This document shows positions 11,701 to 22,349 of a DNA stretch of 64,000 nt, piece after piece; the stretch's first letter is position 1, and every line of letters begins with the position of its first letter. The notes under the pieces were generated by a model that made no database searches, had not been told where the DNA came from, and worked only from the letters and a program-made list of their open reading frames with translations. The translations under genes were made by a program, and so were the position numbers. Source of the DNA: Sceloporus undulatus (taxonomy: Eukaryota > Chordata > Lepidosauria > Squamata > Phrynosomatidae); the NCBI RefSeq assembly GCF_019175285.1, contig NC_056526.1:7690016-7754015 (forward strand). The letters are read 5' to 3'.

Positions 11701-12158
11701 AATGCAGCATACCTATGATACAAGAGGCAGCTGGCCCTGGGCATCCTACTAGCGGAGAAAGTAAGGGGTTTGGGTCCACAGACCTCAGTCTAACCCCTGG
11801 ACAGAAAATATGGGTGGTTTGCCCAAACCAACCTAATAGAAAAGGAAAGATTATTGGAAAAGGACTTTGGGCTACATATTGAGTGTTATTAACTAAAGAC
11901 ACCTCTCCTGTCTGCTTAGATACTGACAAGTTGGAACATCGAGAGTGACTGACATACCTCCAGACCCCATTTCAAATAGCACTGAGCTGAGCACACTGCC
12001 AATCACATATGAGTGTAAACCTGTATGGACACACCTTTTTAGGAATACCAGCTGAAATAAGGGAAGAATAGAAATGGAGGGCTCTAGACTGCAGGCAATG
12101 CCCTCATAACACTCTTCTTGCAGCTTGATCATGGAAATGTCAACTAGAGAAATTAGCA
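11701..12158. other. No feature recognised
   Basis: No confident repeat or exon. Confidence 0.35.
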
Positions 12159-12381
12159 CAGTGGGCCCTTAGTATCCACTGGGGGTTATTTTCAGAACCC
12201 TTGGATACCAAAATCTATGGATGCTCAAGTCCCATTAGAGACAATGGTGTATTAAAATGGTGTTTCTGTATCAAATGGAATCAAGGTTTGCTTTTTAGAA
12301 TGTAGGTATTTTAAAATGTTTTTCCAGGCATAGATGCTTGAATCTGTGGATAAATAATCAGTGGATATGGAAGGGCAACTG
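12159..12381 (+). mobile_element. pogo/Tigger-like MITE
   Basis: Starts CAGTGGGCCCTTAGTATCCA, contains 'taccaaaatctatggatgct' and 'ggtgtttctgtat', and ends with 'gatatggaagggcaactg'. It lies about 75 bases from another copy of the same family. Confidence 0.8.
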
Positions 12382-12457
12382 CACCAGTGCCCGGTCCTGG
12401 TGGCATTACATTCAAGAATATATCCAGAATGGAATGGTGTTTGGGGAGTCCCAAATA

Positions 12458-12605
12458 TAGTGGGCCCTTGTTATCTGCTGAGGTTTGGTTCCAAGACCCT
12501 TGCCCCCATGGCTACCAAAATCTGTGGATGCTCAAATATCATTAATTACAATAGTATAAGAAAATGATGTCCCTTACATGAAATGGCAAAATCAGGGTTT
12601 CCTTA

Positions 12606-12643
<38 letters not shown>

Positions 12644-12714
12644 TATTTTCAAGCTGTGGATGGTTGAATCCATGGATAAAGAATCAAGAATCTATGGATA
12701 CGGAGGGCTGACTA
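12458..12714 (+). mobile_element. pogo/Tigger-like MITE with internal (TA)n(GA)n
   Basis: Starts TAGTGGGCCCTTGTTATCTG and ends 'cggagggctgacta', flanked by TA. A (TA)n(GA)n microsatellite at about 12606-12644 has grown inside it. Confidence 0.8.
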
Positions 12715-12774
12715 TATAATTCCTGTACAAACAGGATTCAGGAAAGGAAAAGAGGCACTAGGGACCATATTGTA

Positions 12775-12960
12775 AATATAAAACGTGAAAGAGATGAAAG
12801 GATGACTGACACATGGGCAGAGGAATTGTGCAAGGATGAACCCCAAATTCTGGAAAGTGAAGTGAAAGCTGTACTCAAAGCAATTTGGAAGAATAAATCA
12901 CCAGGAAGAGAAGGCATGCCAATAGAACTACTACAATCAACAGAGACAGAATAGTTCTAA
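12775..12960 (+). mobile_element. RTE/BovB-like LINE reverse transcriptase fragment
   Basis: The + translation reads EPQILESEVKAVLKAIWKNK followed by SPGREGMPIELLQSTE, the start of the RT domain of RTE/BovB LINEs (SEVK.AL..I..NKSPG.DGIP.EL). Only about 60 codons remain. Confidence 0.8.
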
Positions 12961-13695
12961 CTAAAATCTGCCAACAAATACGGAAAACAAAACCATGATC
13001 CACAGGCTGGAAATGATCCATATACATTCTACCCAGGTTCTTATTCCAAGCTGAGGCCAACCCTGCCATTAGGCAGAGTCAGTCATTGCCTGAAAGTGCT
13101 GTGGAGCAGCACTGAATTATAAAAAAGGGGGAGGAAGACAGAGGTTTGTGTGCCATGAAGAGTATCCAGTGCTCTTGAAGTATCCTGTTGTCTTGAGGTG
13201 TGTTGGAAGATTATGTCTCTTCAACAGTCTTGATGGAAGATTCAACTGCCAGTCCAGTTAAGCTGGCCTTTCTGCATGAAACAATGGAAGCACCATCTTG
13301 TCCTTTGTCTGAGGACAGTCTTTTGGGTTGCCTGTGTTCCAAGCACAGCAAGGACACACTCTGACACTATCATCTCTAGCATCATTGTTCCATGGTGTGA
13401 CAAATGACCTTTATCTACAAGTGTTCATCTTTATTTCAGTTCCCCAGCTTGTAACCGGCGTTAGCAGCATGGACTAGCAGCATTACATCTCTATACCACA
13501 AAATCAGATTACACAAAACAGATAGTAGCAAAATGTTTTATACAAAGGGGAAGGGAACGTATTAGCGATCTTGCTGAAAATGAGAATCTTACTTTCTGTA
13601 TCTCATTTTGTTAGAAAGCACATCAGGTCAACCAGGTTCTTACTCAAAACCAAGGCTGGCCCTACCATTAGGCAGAATAATGAGAAGGAATAATG
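12961..13695. other. No feature recognised
   Basis: Intergenic DNA with no supported exon. The phrase 'aggccaaccctgccattaggcag' occurs near 13051 and again near 13645, so part of it may be a small repeat. Confidence 0.35.
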
Positions 13696-14030
13696 TGTAT
13701 GCAGAAATTAACCAGTTTGATACCACTTTAATTTTTATGGGTTTTTCAGGCTATATGGCCATGTTCTATAAGTGTTTATAGAACATGGCCACATAGCCTG
13801 AAAAACCCGCAAAAAACTATGGATGCCAGCCATGAAAGCCTTCGACTTCACACCATTTTAATTGTCATGGCTCAGTTCTGTGGGATTCTGGGAGTTGTGG
13901 CTTATTATGGCACCGGAACACTCTGACAGAAGACTAAATGTCTCACAAAAGTACAATTCCCAGAATTCCATAGCATTGAGCCATGACAGTTGAAGCAGTG
14001 TCAAGCTGTTGTATTTCCACAGTGCGGACA
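13696..14030. mobile_element. hAT-like MITE split by a fold-back element
   Basis: The outer copy begins near 'ccagtttgataccactttaa', is interrupted, and resumes at 'caccattttaattgtcatgg', ending at 'cagtgtcaagctgttgtatt'. The near-repeat 'ccactttaa/ccattttaa' on both sides of the inserted segment looks like its target duplication. Confidence 0.6.
13736..13852. mobile_element. Fold-back MITE ('ggccatgttctagaa' family), short copy
   Basis: Two arms, 'tttttcaggctatatggcca' and the complement 'tggccacatagcctgaaaaa', meet at a very short loop near 13773-13785. It ends in the family's unpaired tail 'ccatgaaagccttcgacttc'. It is one of five copies in the window. Confidence 0.8.
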
Positions 14031-14035
14031 CAACC

Positions 14036-14091
14036 TGTGTGTGCCTTCAAGTCATCCGTTGACCTATGGCGACCCCATGAATTTCCTATGG
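14036..14091 (-). repeat. SINE 3' tail fragment
   Basis: 'gtgtgccttcaagtcatc' then 'gacctatggcgaccccatga' is the reverse of the common tail shared by the tRNA- and 5S-derived SINEs of this window. Confidence 0.65.
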
Positions 14092-14300
14092 AGCCCTAGT
14101 GGCCCAATGGTTAAATGCTTGTACTGCAGCCACTCACCCACAAACCACAAGGTTGTGAATTCAGTTCCAGCCAGGGGCTCCAGGGTCGACTCAGGCTGGC
14201 ATCCTTAAGTTGCTAAAATGAGTACCCAGCTTGTTGAGGGCAATTGGCTTACACTTTGTAAACCACTTAGTGCATCAGTAAGCAGTATAGAAATGTACTT
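14092..14300 (+). repeat. tRNA-derived SINE (second family)
   Basis: The head 'tagtggcccaatggttaaat' resembles an A box and 'ggttgtgaattcagttcc' a B box of a tRNA promoter. The tail reads 'gagtacccagcttgttgagg' and 'gtaaaccactta'. It differs from the SINE at 21963. Confidence 0.7.
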
Positions 14301-14439
14301 GCTTTTGCTATAGGAGTAATAAGGAAGCACTTTTAGCACTGTGTCACTTTTACAGATGGAGAGGGTCCTGGGAAATGGTGCAGAAGATGACCAAGGATTA
14401 AATGGGATTGTTTCTGCCAAATCAGGACAGTATGGCAAG

Positions 14440-14560
14440 CTCTTGTACCTGTCCAGACTACAAACTCCAGGATATCATAGGATGCAGCCATAGCAGTTAA
14501 AATGAAATCATGGTGCTATAATTGTACTGTACTGTATAGTGAAAAAGCCTTAGGAGACGG
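14440..14560. mobile_element. hAT-like MITE, half copy
   Basis: 'aaactccaggatatcatagg' and 'gcagttaaaatgaaatcatg' match one half of the family at 8098-8330. Confidence 0.5.
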
Positions 14561-14564
14561 TGGC

Positions 14565-15050
14565 TGGGTTTCCACTGCCAAGAATACTCTGAGAGGAGTA
14601 TTCTTGCCCCGAAGCTGCTCCAAATCCCTTGTTACCTACACATTCTGGAGCAATCCCAAGTAGTTGCCCATACACTTGTCCCACTGTGCCACCTGGTGCC
14701 CCTGCTGCCAGTGCGAGTCACTCCCTCTGAGGTTCAAAAGCAAGGTGCTCAGTATGGATCGCATGGCTGGATGTCTCATTGTGACTTTAGAGTAGTGACT
14801 CATGGCAGAGGTCCCAGGTGGCATAGTGGGATGATGTGTAAACAGCCATCATGTGTTGCTCTGGAGTACTCTGGGAAGATCTGGACAAATGGTGAGGTTT
14901 TTTGTTTTAATCGCTTTAATGCAGGGTTGACACAATCTTGCTGCAGAAATGCCCCTTTGCACATGAAGACAGTCCATAGTTGAATCTGGCCTTGCATCAT
15001 GAAGACAGCGGGGAGAAACCGATGCAAATACCTGGTGTAGACATAACTGG
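14565..15050. mobile_element. Non-autonomous DNA element, family also at 27964 and 40955
   Basis: The sequence runs in parallel with 27964-28255 (ccccgaagctgc, ctcattgtgacttyagag, tgtaaacagcc) and ends 'ccttgcatcatg...gtgtagacataactgg', against 'ccttgtgtagacagg' there. No coding capacity is seen. The class is inferred from the inverted ends only. Confidence 0.5.
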
Positions 15051-15444
15051 TGAGTCAAAGTGGGTAACAGACAAGATCATAAAAGGATTGTATAAATGAT
15101 AATTCAGAGAACCCCCTTCACCTCTGGTTAAACAGTTTTTTCAGGTTTTTTGAAATGCTACCAAGCCTTGAAAACTATGATTGACCACAGATAATCCACA
15201 TGTGACCAAGAAATGAGTATGTGCGCACATTGACACCACAAGCCAAAATGACATATCATTTTTAACTTTCTGGAAGGATGGAAGAAGAAAAAGAAGGCTC
15301 CAGTGAAAGATGAGCAAGCAATCTGTCAGCAGAGTCCAAACAGATAGTTACAAGTTAGACCAGCGACAAATGATGTGAGGAGTATAAGAACAGGACTGAA
15401 AACCTCAGTGGACGCTGGATGCTGATCTTAAGCTGGTAAATTTA
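15051..15444. other. No feature recognised
   Basis: No exon or repeat that I can name. Confidence 0.35.
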
Positions 15445-16330
15445 GAATCATGGAATCATAGAGTTGGAAAGACCCCAAAGGCCACCCAATCCAACCCCCT
15501 TCTCACATGCAGGGATACACCATCGAAGCACTCCTGACAGCCATCCAGCCTCTATTTGTAAACTTCCAAAGTAGGAGACTCCACCACACTCCACACATTC
15601 TACTGTCCAGCAGCTCTTTATCAAGACGTTCTTCCTAATATTAAATTTTTTCCTAATATTTAGGTGGAATCTCTTTTCCTGTAGCTTGAATCCTTTGCTC
15701 CATGTCCTGGTCTCCTGGGCAGCAGAAAACAAACTAGCTCCATCTTCAACATGGCATCCCTTCCATTATTTAAGTATGCTGTCATATCACCTCTTAACCT
15801 TCTCTTCTCCAAGATAAACATCCCCAGTTCCCTGGTCTCTCCTCATAGGGCTTCATGGTTTCCAGACCTTTCGCCATTTTGGTTGCTCTCCTCTGAACAT
15901 GCTCCAGCTTTTCAATATCCCTCTGATGCCCAGAACTGGACACAGTATCCTAGATGAGGTCTGACCAAAGGAGAATAGAGTTATTATTTCTCTCACAGTC
16001 TAGACACTATATTCCTATTGATGCAGCCTAGGATTATATTGGCTTTTTAAATTGCTGCATCACACTATTGACTCATGTTCAGCTTGCGATCTGCTGAGGC
16101 TCCTAGATTCTTTGCACATGTAGTGTTGTCCAGCCAGGGGGTCACCCATCCTATACCTGTGACTTTCTTGTTCTTTTCCCCCCCTACTTAACATTTCTCC
16201 AAATTAAAATGCATTTTCTTAGTCTTGACCCAGTTTTCTAATCTGTTATGGTCATTTTGAATTTTGATCCTGTCCTCTGGGGTATTAGCTACTCCTCCTA
16301 ATTTGGTTTCATCTGCAAATTTGATACACA
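15445..16330 (-). mobile_element. CR1 LINE, 3' half of reverse transcriptase and 3' end
   Basis: The minus-strand 3' end is the CR1 word 'agagttggaaagacc' (complement at 15459). Upstream lie broken frames with [13 protein letters not shown] (15600s) and FADETKLGGVANTPEDR (16240-16330), both parts of the CR1 RT C-terminus. The copy is truncated at the 5' side. Confidence 0.85.
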
Positions 16331-16460
16331 TGGCCAATGATGATGATGGTGGTGGTAGTGATAATAATGATGATTTATATCCCGTCTCTCCAAAAGGATC
16401 TAGGCGGCTTACAATAAAATACATAAATAAAATACGTAATACATACTTACATAACTAAAA
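16331..16460 (-). repeat. LINE/SINE tail with (GAT)n
   Basis: 'tttatatcccgtctctccaa' and 'ggcggcttacaataaaatac' are the reverse of a retroelement 3' end; the (GATGATGGTGG)-type simple repeat is its tail. It abuts the broken end of the CR1 copy. Confidence 0.55.
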
Positions 16461-16682
16461 ATTACATAATCCCCTTAACCCTCAACCTAAATATAACACT
16501 CTAAAACACAGGTTAAAACCAATTAAGATAAAAAAATAATTGAAGCATCTTTCTAATCCAGAATAATGCTCTGAAAATCTTATTTATTATTCTGGAAGTT
16601 ACATTTTTATCCCACCTTCCCTCCAATAAGCTCGAGGTAGTGTATGGGTTTCTTCCCCCCCCCCCCCCACGTTTATTTTCAC
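16461..16682. other. No gene; poly-C tract
   Basis: A run of C sits at about 16656-16668. A 'cccaccttccctccaataag' phrase suggests another eroded retroelement end. Confidence 0.35.
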
Positions 16683-17415
16683 AACCAGTGTGGTGTAGTG
16701 GTTGGAGTCTCTCTCTCTGGCTTTACTTCGCGAACGAAGATTCAGGAAGGACGCATCCCGCGCTTTGTACAAGCGTGTTGGTGACTAAAAAGGCCAATCC
16801 GAGATAAACAAGTCCGGATGCAGAAAGCACAGCAGAAAGTCTCCTTGGGTGATGTTTCCGGGTTGTGGTTCTTTCTGCGTTGTCATTTCTCTTCGAGACT
16901 CGTTCGGTGTGAGCTTTCGAAAAAAGCTGCAGCACTGTGGATAGTGCATCTCCATGCCTCCCAATGCGAGGCCAGGGCAGACCATTGTTGGTGATCAATT
17001 TGGCCGAGTCTGAGATGTTGTTTCAGGGAGTCCTTGTATCTCTTTTTTGGGGAGCCCCTCTTACGCTGACCCGTGGCAAGTTCACCGTAGAATACTATTT
17101 TTGAGAGGCGATGGTCCTTCATCCTAGAAATGTGTTCTGCCCAGCGCAGCTGCGTCCTCAGTAGCATGGCCTCAATGCTGGTGGTCCCTGCTTGCTCAAG
17201 GACAGCAACATTTGTCACATAAGGTTGGAGTAGGACTCTGGAGACCAGGGTTTGAATCCCCACTCAGCCTTGAAAGCCCACTGGGTGACTTAGGTCAAGT
17301 CACACACTCTCAGCTTCAGAGAATAACAATGGCAAACCCCCTCTGAAAAAACTTGCCAAGAAACCCCATGATAGGTGTGCCTTAGGGTTACCATAATCTG
17401 GAAATAACATGAAGC
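16683..17415 (+). repeat. tRNA-derived SINE split by a LINE insertion
   Basis: The head (ccagtgtggtgtagtggttg) is at 16686-16705 and the rest (gactctggagaccagggttt ... aacaacaaac) at 17230-17412. The phrase 'ggttggagt' occurs on both sides of the intervening 515 bases and looks like the target duplication of the insert. Confidence 0.8.
16708..17222 (-). mobile_element. Non-LTR retrotransposon, C-terminal RT fragment (family not assigned)
   Basis: The minus-strand translation of 16883-17263 runs LLRTQLRWAEHISRMKDHRL, then SKIVFYGELATGQRKRGSPK and DSLKQHLRLG. This is the 'RW.GH..RM.D.R..K..LYGEL..G.R' motif found at the C-terminus of many LINE reverse transcriptases. The frame is open for about 120 codons, so this insertion is younger than most LINEs here. 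It is not the BovB or CR1 family of the window. Confidence 0.7.
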
Positions 17416-17610
17416 CATACAACAACAAACAAAGCCTGAAGCTCAAAATAAACTGAAAATTGGTCCAAACTAGTAAGTGCAAACTAGACTTTGGGATACT
17501 TTTGAGTTTTTCCCCCCCAGGGTATTTTCTGCCTCATAGCAATGACACACTGCTGGTGGTACAGGATGAAAGCCAGTCAACATCACAGTTGTGAAGAATC
17601 TAGTAGCTGG

Positions 17611-17765
17611 ATCTTGTTGTTGTTGTTACCTGCCCTCTAGTCAACCTCAACTCATGACAACCCTGTGGGTCAGACATCTCCAAGACCCCCTATCTTCATC
17701 CTCTCTACTCAGGTCCTGCAGACTCATCCTGTGGCCTCCCTGACTGACTCCAACCATCTGGCATT
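17611..17765 (-). mobile_element. RTE-like LINE 3' end, minus orientation
   Basis: Reverse of the '...gttaacaacaacaa' end seen at 22632: 'ttgttgttgttgttacctgc', 'caacctcaactcatgacaac', 'acatctccaagaccccctat'. It meets a plus-oriented copy back to back. Confidence 0.65.
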
Positions 17766-17972
17766 CCTAATGCAAGGAAAGGTAAAAGGTAGTAGAGAGA
17801 GAGAGGAAAACTATAAGCCAGATGGCTAGACTCAAATCAGGGAGGTCATGGGCCTGATTGTACAAGATTTAAGCAGAGAAATGGAAAAAAGGAGAGCTTG
17901 GAAATGTCTCGTACATAGGTGCGCCATGAGTTGTGTTTGACTTGAGGACAGTTAACAACAACAACAATAATG
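17766..17972 (+). mobile_element. RTE-like LINE 3' end, plus orientation
   Basis: 'agatggctagactcaaatca', 'gggaggtcatgggcctg', then 'gcgccatgagttgtg' and 'gacagttaacaacaacaaca'. The broken frame corresponds to 'RMRWLDGI..SM.M' of BovB-type proteins. Confidence 0.7.
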
Positions 17973-18440
17973 TGCAGTCTTCTTCTTCAATTACCTTCTA
18001 CCTTTCCCAGCATCATTGACTTTTCCATTGAGTCATGCCTTCTCACGATGTGGCCAAAATACAACTAAATTGTCATCTTGGTTTCCAGGGACAGTTCAGG
18101 CTCAATCTGTTCTTTGTCTTCTTGGCCATCCACAGTATACTCAGTACTTTTCTACAGAACCACATCTCAAATGGGTTGACTTTCTTTCTGTCAGCTTTCT
18201 TCACTGTCCAGCTCTCACATCCATCCATGGTGACGGGGAATACCATGGTGTGGGTGATCCTACCTTTAGTGTTCACAGTTATGTCTTTTCATTTTATGAT
18301 ACTTTCCAGTTCCTTCACAGCAGCTTTTCTAGCTTTCTTCCTATTTCTTGACTGCAGTCTCCGTTCTGATCAATATTTTATCCAAAGTATGGGAACTCTT
18401 TAACTGTGTCAATTTTCTCAGTATCTCAGACAGATTCTAG
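17973..18440 (-). mobile_element. RTE/BovB-like LINE, RT C-terminal region
   Basis: The minus-strand translation near 18073-18276 reads ITHTMVFPVTMDGCESWTVK then KADRKKVNPFEMWFCRKVL, the 'MVFPV.MYGCESWT.KKAE...FELW' motif of BovB-type elements. The frame is broken beyond that. Confidence 0.8.
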
Positions 18441-19030
18441 TAGATCTTCCATGGTTGTTATTTTTGTTTTCTTAAACTGCAACCCCAAATCATAATCCAG
18501 TGCCGCAGCCACTATACCATGCTGGAACTCACATTCTGTATGAGTAAAGATTTTGGAGAAGGAAACTAAAGTGTGCTTCTAATTGTAATAATTCAGATAG
18601 AATGAGTAACATTGCAACTTCTATTATCAGATGTTTGGGAAACATATATATGCCAATCAAAACCTTTTCCTGGATGAGTCAGAAAATGTGGTCCAGTTAT
18701 TACTACAACTACTCATGTAATCCTTTGGCAAGTGACAAAATTTTTTGACAAAACATTGGGCAGAAGACAGATCCAGGATAGATCCATGGATGCTCTTCAG
18801 TAGATCAATTGACTTCCACTTATTTTACAATAGCAGAGGCAAAGGACTTTATCACACCAGGCTCGTAAGGTGCCACAATTGCATTAAAATGCAAATATAC
18901 AGACTTCCAAATCTCCACAGTACTGCTTCTGTCCCAGCCTCTGTCTTCAACATGCTGGCCTCCATAGCCTTGCCTCCCTGTCCTATGCCCTTCCCAGCAT
19001 GCCTTTCAGTCTGTATTTATTTTCATTTAC
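18441..19030. other. No gene; minor SINE traces
   Basis: 'ccgcagccactataccatgc' near 18503 looks like a reversed tRNA-SINE head. The rest is not recognised. Confidence 0.35.
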
Positions 19031-19031
19031 A

Positions 19032-19160
19032 GTGGGTCCTTGGTATCTGCTGAGGTTTGGTTCTCAGGACCCCCTGGGAATACCAAAATCCATGGATGCT
19101 GAAGTTCCATTAAATACAATGGCATAGTGAAATAGTCACACATAGACTTTGCTTGTCGTG
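19032..19160 (+). mobile_element. pogo/Tigger-like MITE, truncated
   Basis: 'cagtgggtccttggtatctg', 'ggtttggttctcagg' and 'taccaaaatccatggatgct' match the first half of the family. The second half is missing. Confidence 0.7.
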
Positions 19161-19289
19161 AGCGGATAGTTGCTCAAATTGTGTCCAGTTGGCAGGCCAA
19201 AGCCACTCGCAGGATGCCAACCGCACAGGGAAAACCACTTCCTCTAAACTGTGGCTAATCTATATGGTACTTTTTGTATGTGTGTGTTT

Positions 19290-19527
19290 TTTAAAAAATA
19301 TCTAACTTCCTGGATGAGTAGTCCTCACACCTGAGGAGAAGAGTTTCAACTACACAGAGGTGGAGGGAGGGGAAGTTGAAAAGAGATTCTGATCAAACTC
19401 GAGACAATAAACCATTATCTAGGCTTCTTCCTGTGGTCCTGCAGTAGAAAGATTCATTGCCTCCCAAGCAGTTGGTGGAATAAAACCCCGAAAAGAGCCT
19501 TTTACGTCTTTAAAAATACTAGAAGAT
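19290..19527 (+). promoter_or_regulatory. Candidate IL2RA proximal promoter / 5' UTR
   Basis: This is the segment directly before the signal-peptide exon. Visible words include 'acttcctg' (Ets-like), 'cttcctgtggtc' (Ets and Runx-like) and 'ggaataaaacc' (weak TATA-like, about 55 bases before the ATG). No transcription start can be set from sequence; these are short common motifs, so this is only a location. Confidence 0.35.
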
Positions 19528-19603
19528 ATGAGCAGCTTCTGCACTGGATTTGGATTAGTCTTGATTTGGGGAGCATTCCAGTCTGCATTAGGGGCTGGAA
19601 AAG
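19528..19603 (+). CDS. IL2RA: IL2RA exon 1: signal peptide
   Basis: The exon reads MSSFCTGFGLVLIWGAFQSA then LGAGK and stops at a consensus donor (AAAAG|GTAAGTA), leaving phase 1. This is a classic cleavable signal peptide: short polar start, hydrophobic core, small residues near A20-G24. The next exon joins in frame to start GECPTPK. Together the six exons give a protein of about 239-243 residues with the IL2RA plan (signal, sushi, linker, sushi, linker, membrane segment), against 272 in human. IL2RA is the alpha subunit of the high-affinity interleukin-2 receptor on activated and regulatory T cells; it binds IL-2 and has no signalling domain of its own. IL15RA is the nearest relative but has one sushi domain. 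The ATG is the first after the putative 5' UTR. Confidence 0.75.
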
Positions 19604-20570
19604 GTAAGTAGCAGAACCTTGCCGTTGCCATTTGCTGATATTTGGGGTATCTAGGGGGTACAGGATGAACTGGGTGACACCTCAGAGGGAGGTGTCTGCC
19701 TTTTAGTGTACAATGTACTGGGCCACCTCTTGGCTGATAGAATGGGACTCCCAGAGAGCGAAAGTCCTGGGAAAGACCCTGTCTACCCAACTAGATCTGG
19801 CAAGGAGGCTGGCAGAGACACTGTTGGCACATTACCACAAACTCCTGGGGGCTTCTCCCTTCCACAAATCCCAGGACTTCATTTGGTGTTGCCATGGTAG
19901 TTACAGTGAAATCAAAGTGCTATAATTGTGAAGTGTAGAATGGCCCTCAATGACAATCAAATAGGAGTTGTATTTTACCAGTACACTATCTGGATGGTTG
20001 CAAGCTTTGCAAAACCCCTTTTCAGATTTACAAACAAGGTCCATGGACCAGAACAATCTAGGACACACAATCCCTTTGGCTATTGGCAGCATGTAAACTG
20101 GAGCCTTTCTCTTCCACGGTGGCCTGATCTACAGCTGAGGGACCATTGGCCTGGTTGCTCTGAGCCTTGGGGTGACAGCAGTAGTTGCCTATGATTTCAC
20201 AATGGAGGGATATTTAAACCATATCCTCCAACATTTCACAGATGAAAACTGGGGAATATGTGCCTGAACAATATCAATGTTTGGTAAAAATGGCAAAAAA
20301 ATTTAATGAACAAGCACACACAAGCTAGGACTTTGCTTTTGGAGAGTTTGATTTTGCTTGAGTCTACAAGGAAGAGCAAGATTCCTCTCCTTTCTCCCCT
20401 CTGTTTAGTTATGTAAGTGCAGACTACTTATGAACTCTGAACTTAGTTTGCAGCTACTGAAGTAACCTGAGTGGGAAAGTGGGGAGAGGAGAGAAAAACT
20501 GTGACATTTTAAAAGCTGACAAAATAGGATGATGGAGGATTATTAGTAGGGTATCTGCCATATCAGGACA
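19604..20570. other. IL2RA intron 1, first part
   Basis: Intron. A half hAT-like MITE lies at about 19860-19950 (tcccaggacttcatttgg, gaaatcaaagtgctataatt). The rest is not recognised. Confidence 0.5.
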
Positions 20571-20690
20571 GCTGGAGGGTATGCTGAACTACACACCCTA
20601 GAATTCTATAGGATGCAACCATGACAGTCAAAAGTGGCCCACTAGTACTTCCTCTGTGCGGTGTGAAAAGTCCGCAGGGTGGAATCATGC
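20571..20690. mobile_element. hAT-like MITE fragment
   Basis: 'acaccctagaattctatagg' and 'atgcaaccatgacagtcaaa' match one arm of the family. Confidence 0.45.
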
Positions 20691-20719
20691 AGCCTCCAAA
20701 CAATGTTGTACTTTGCGCT

Positions 20720-20985
20720 TCTGGTAGAATCATAGATTTGGAAAAGATGATAAGGGCCATCGAGTCAGTCACCTGCCATACAGGAATATACAGCCAAAGC
20801 TCTCCCAGCATATGGTCATCCAGCCTCTGCTTAAAAACCTCCAAAGAAGGAGACCCACCACACTATTGCTGTCAGGAAGCTCTTCTTGATGTTTAGGAGA
20901 AATCTCTTTTCCTTCAGCTTGAATCCATTGCTTTGCACCCAAGTCTCTACAGCAGCAGAAAACAAGCCTGTTACACCTTCAATAC
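20720..20985 (-). mobile_element. CR1 3' end, minus
   Basis: Starts at 'agaatcatagatttgg' and continues 'ccagcctctgcttaaaaacc', 'tccaaagaaggagaccc', 'tttccttcagcttgaatcc'. Reversed, this codes the CR1 RT terminus (FKLKEKRFLLNIKK). Confidence 0.8.
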
Positions 20986-20989
20986 AAGA

Positions 20990-21222
20990 TAGAAGTTCTT
21001 TTTTAAAAAAACAGTTCTCAAGGCATTTGTGGGTTCTCCAGCATGATTCTATGTTCAGCTTCTGGCAGATGTTGACCATGGAGTTGCACTGGAAGAACTG
21101 GAGATTCCTACAGAGGTGTTCTCTCAGGTAAAAAGAATAGTGTTTTTTTTTATTTGCATTTTTTCCACATTCACAAGGGTCCTTCACCCCTAACCCAGCG
21201 AATGTGGAGGGACCACTGTTCA
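20990..21222 (-). mobile_element. pogo-like MITE, second family, partial
   Basis: Ends 'acccagcgaatgtggaggga' then 'ccactgt', the complement of the 'cagtgggccctccacattc' terminus at 23903. The inner part has 'ttctccagcatgattctatg'. It sits between two CR1 pieces. Confidence 0.65.
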
Positions 21223-21229
21223 AAAAAAG

Positions 21230-21455
21230 ATATGCCACCTAAACATTAGGAAGAATGTCTTGACAGTAAGATCTGTTCAATAGTGGATTAGACTACCTCA
21301 AAGGGCAGTGGACCCTCCTTCTTTGATGGTCTTTAAACAGAGGTTGGATTGGCATCTTTCAGACATGCTTCAGGTGCGTATTCTTGCACGGCAGGGGGTT
21401 GGACTACATGGCCTTTTCAGTCCCTCCCAACTCTAAGATCCTATGATTCTGTGAA
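21230..21455 (+). mobile_element. CR1 3' end, plus
   Basis: 'cctaaacattaggaagaatg', 'ctttgatggtctttaaacag', then 'ggttggactacatggccttt' and 'ctatgattctgtgaa' form a CR1 3' UTR end. Confidence 0.8.
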
Positions 21456-21962
21456 TACTTCCCACCTTTACAAGTAGGTTGTGACTGTTTCACATCTGCT
21501 GTAGTACTGAAAATACTTTAACCACACTTATTAGCCATAGATTGTAAAAAGAGTGAACAGTGATCATACCAAAACTCCTTGTACTTGCACTTTCTCTTAA
21601 AGCCAGACACCTCAGGGTGAGTATTTCAAACGGCTCTTTAACGGAACCAGGAGATGGAATCTCATTTTATCTGTTCTTGAAACTTTCAGACCTTTCAAAG
21701 CTGATATGCCACGAAGCCATCCCCCTCCTCCTTGCCCAAACTGCTAGTTGTATAGGGCAGTTTCAGTCAGATGACTCACCTAGAAGACTCATATTTCAGT
21801 TCTGAGATGAAATGTTGCTTGTTTGAAAGGTAAGGGGGGCCCATGAAAGAGGACAGAGTTCCCATACCTTTAACAGTTGGACAGAAGAGGGAATTTCAGC
21901 AAGTAACAAACCATCCATGCTGAAATTCCTTCTTCTAAACAAATCTTTAGGGTACAGGAGTC

Positions 21963-22201
21963 TGGAGATCCAGTGTAGCATAGTGGTTTGAATGGTGAAC
22001 TATGACTCTGGAGACCAGGGTTTGATTTCTAGCTCAGTCATGAAACCTGCTGGGTGATTTTGGGCAAGTCACACTCTCTCAGCCTCAGAGGATGACCATG
22101 GAAAACTTCCTCTGAACAAACCTACCAGGAAAACCCCATTATTGGCTCACCTTAGGGTTGCCATAAGTCAGAAATGACTTGAAGGCACACAACAAGCACA
22201 C
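21963..22201 (+). repeat. tRNA-derived SINE, complete copy
   Basis: The head 'gtgtagcatagtggtttgaa' is A-box-like and 'accagggtttgatttctagc' is B-box-like, so an RNA polymerase III promoter was once present. The body has 'gggcaagtcacactctctca' and the tail 'ccataagtcagaaatgactt' followed by 'gaaggcacacaacaagcaca'. It is the best reference copy of this family in the window. Confidence 0.85.
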
Positions 22202-22349
22202 AAGAGCCCTGCTCTTTTTCCACTGGCCACCCTGTCTGAAGGGCATTTAGTAGCTTTAATTCTTGAATCCCGTTGGCTACTGTGACAGTGGGGCAGTACG
22301 GAAGGAAGTAGCATCATTGCAGGATCACTTTTGCAGTACAGACCTTTTT

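Noticed and set aside
16883-17263. Novel 126-codon minus-strand gene
   Set aside because: The RW.EH..RM.D.R motif identifies a LINE reverse transcriptase terminus inserted in a SINE.
21963-22060. tRNA gene at the SINE head
   Set aside because: Only A- and B-box-like words remain; no cloverleaf can be folded and the sequence continues into a SINE body.
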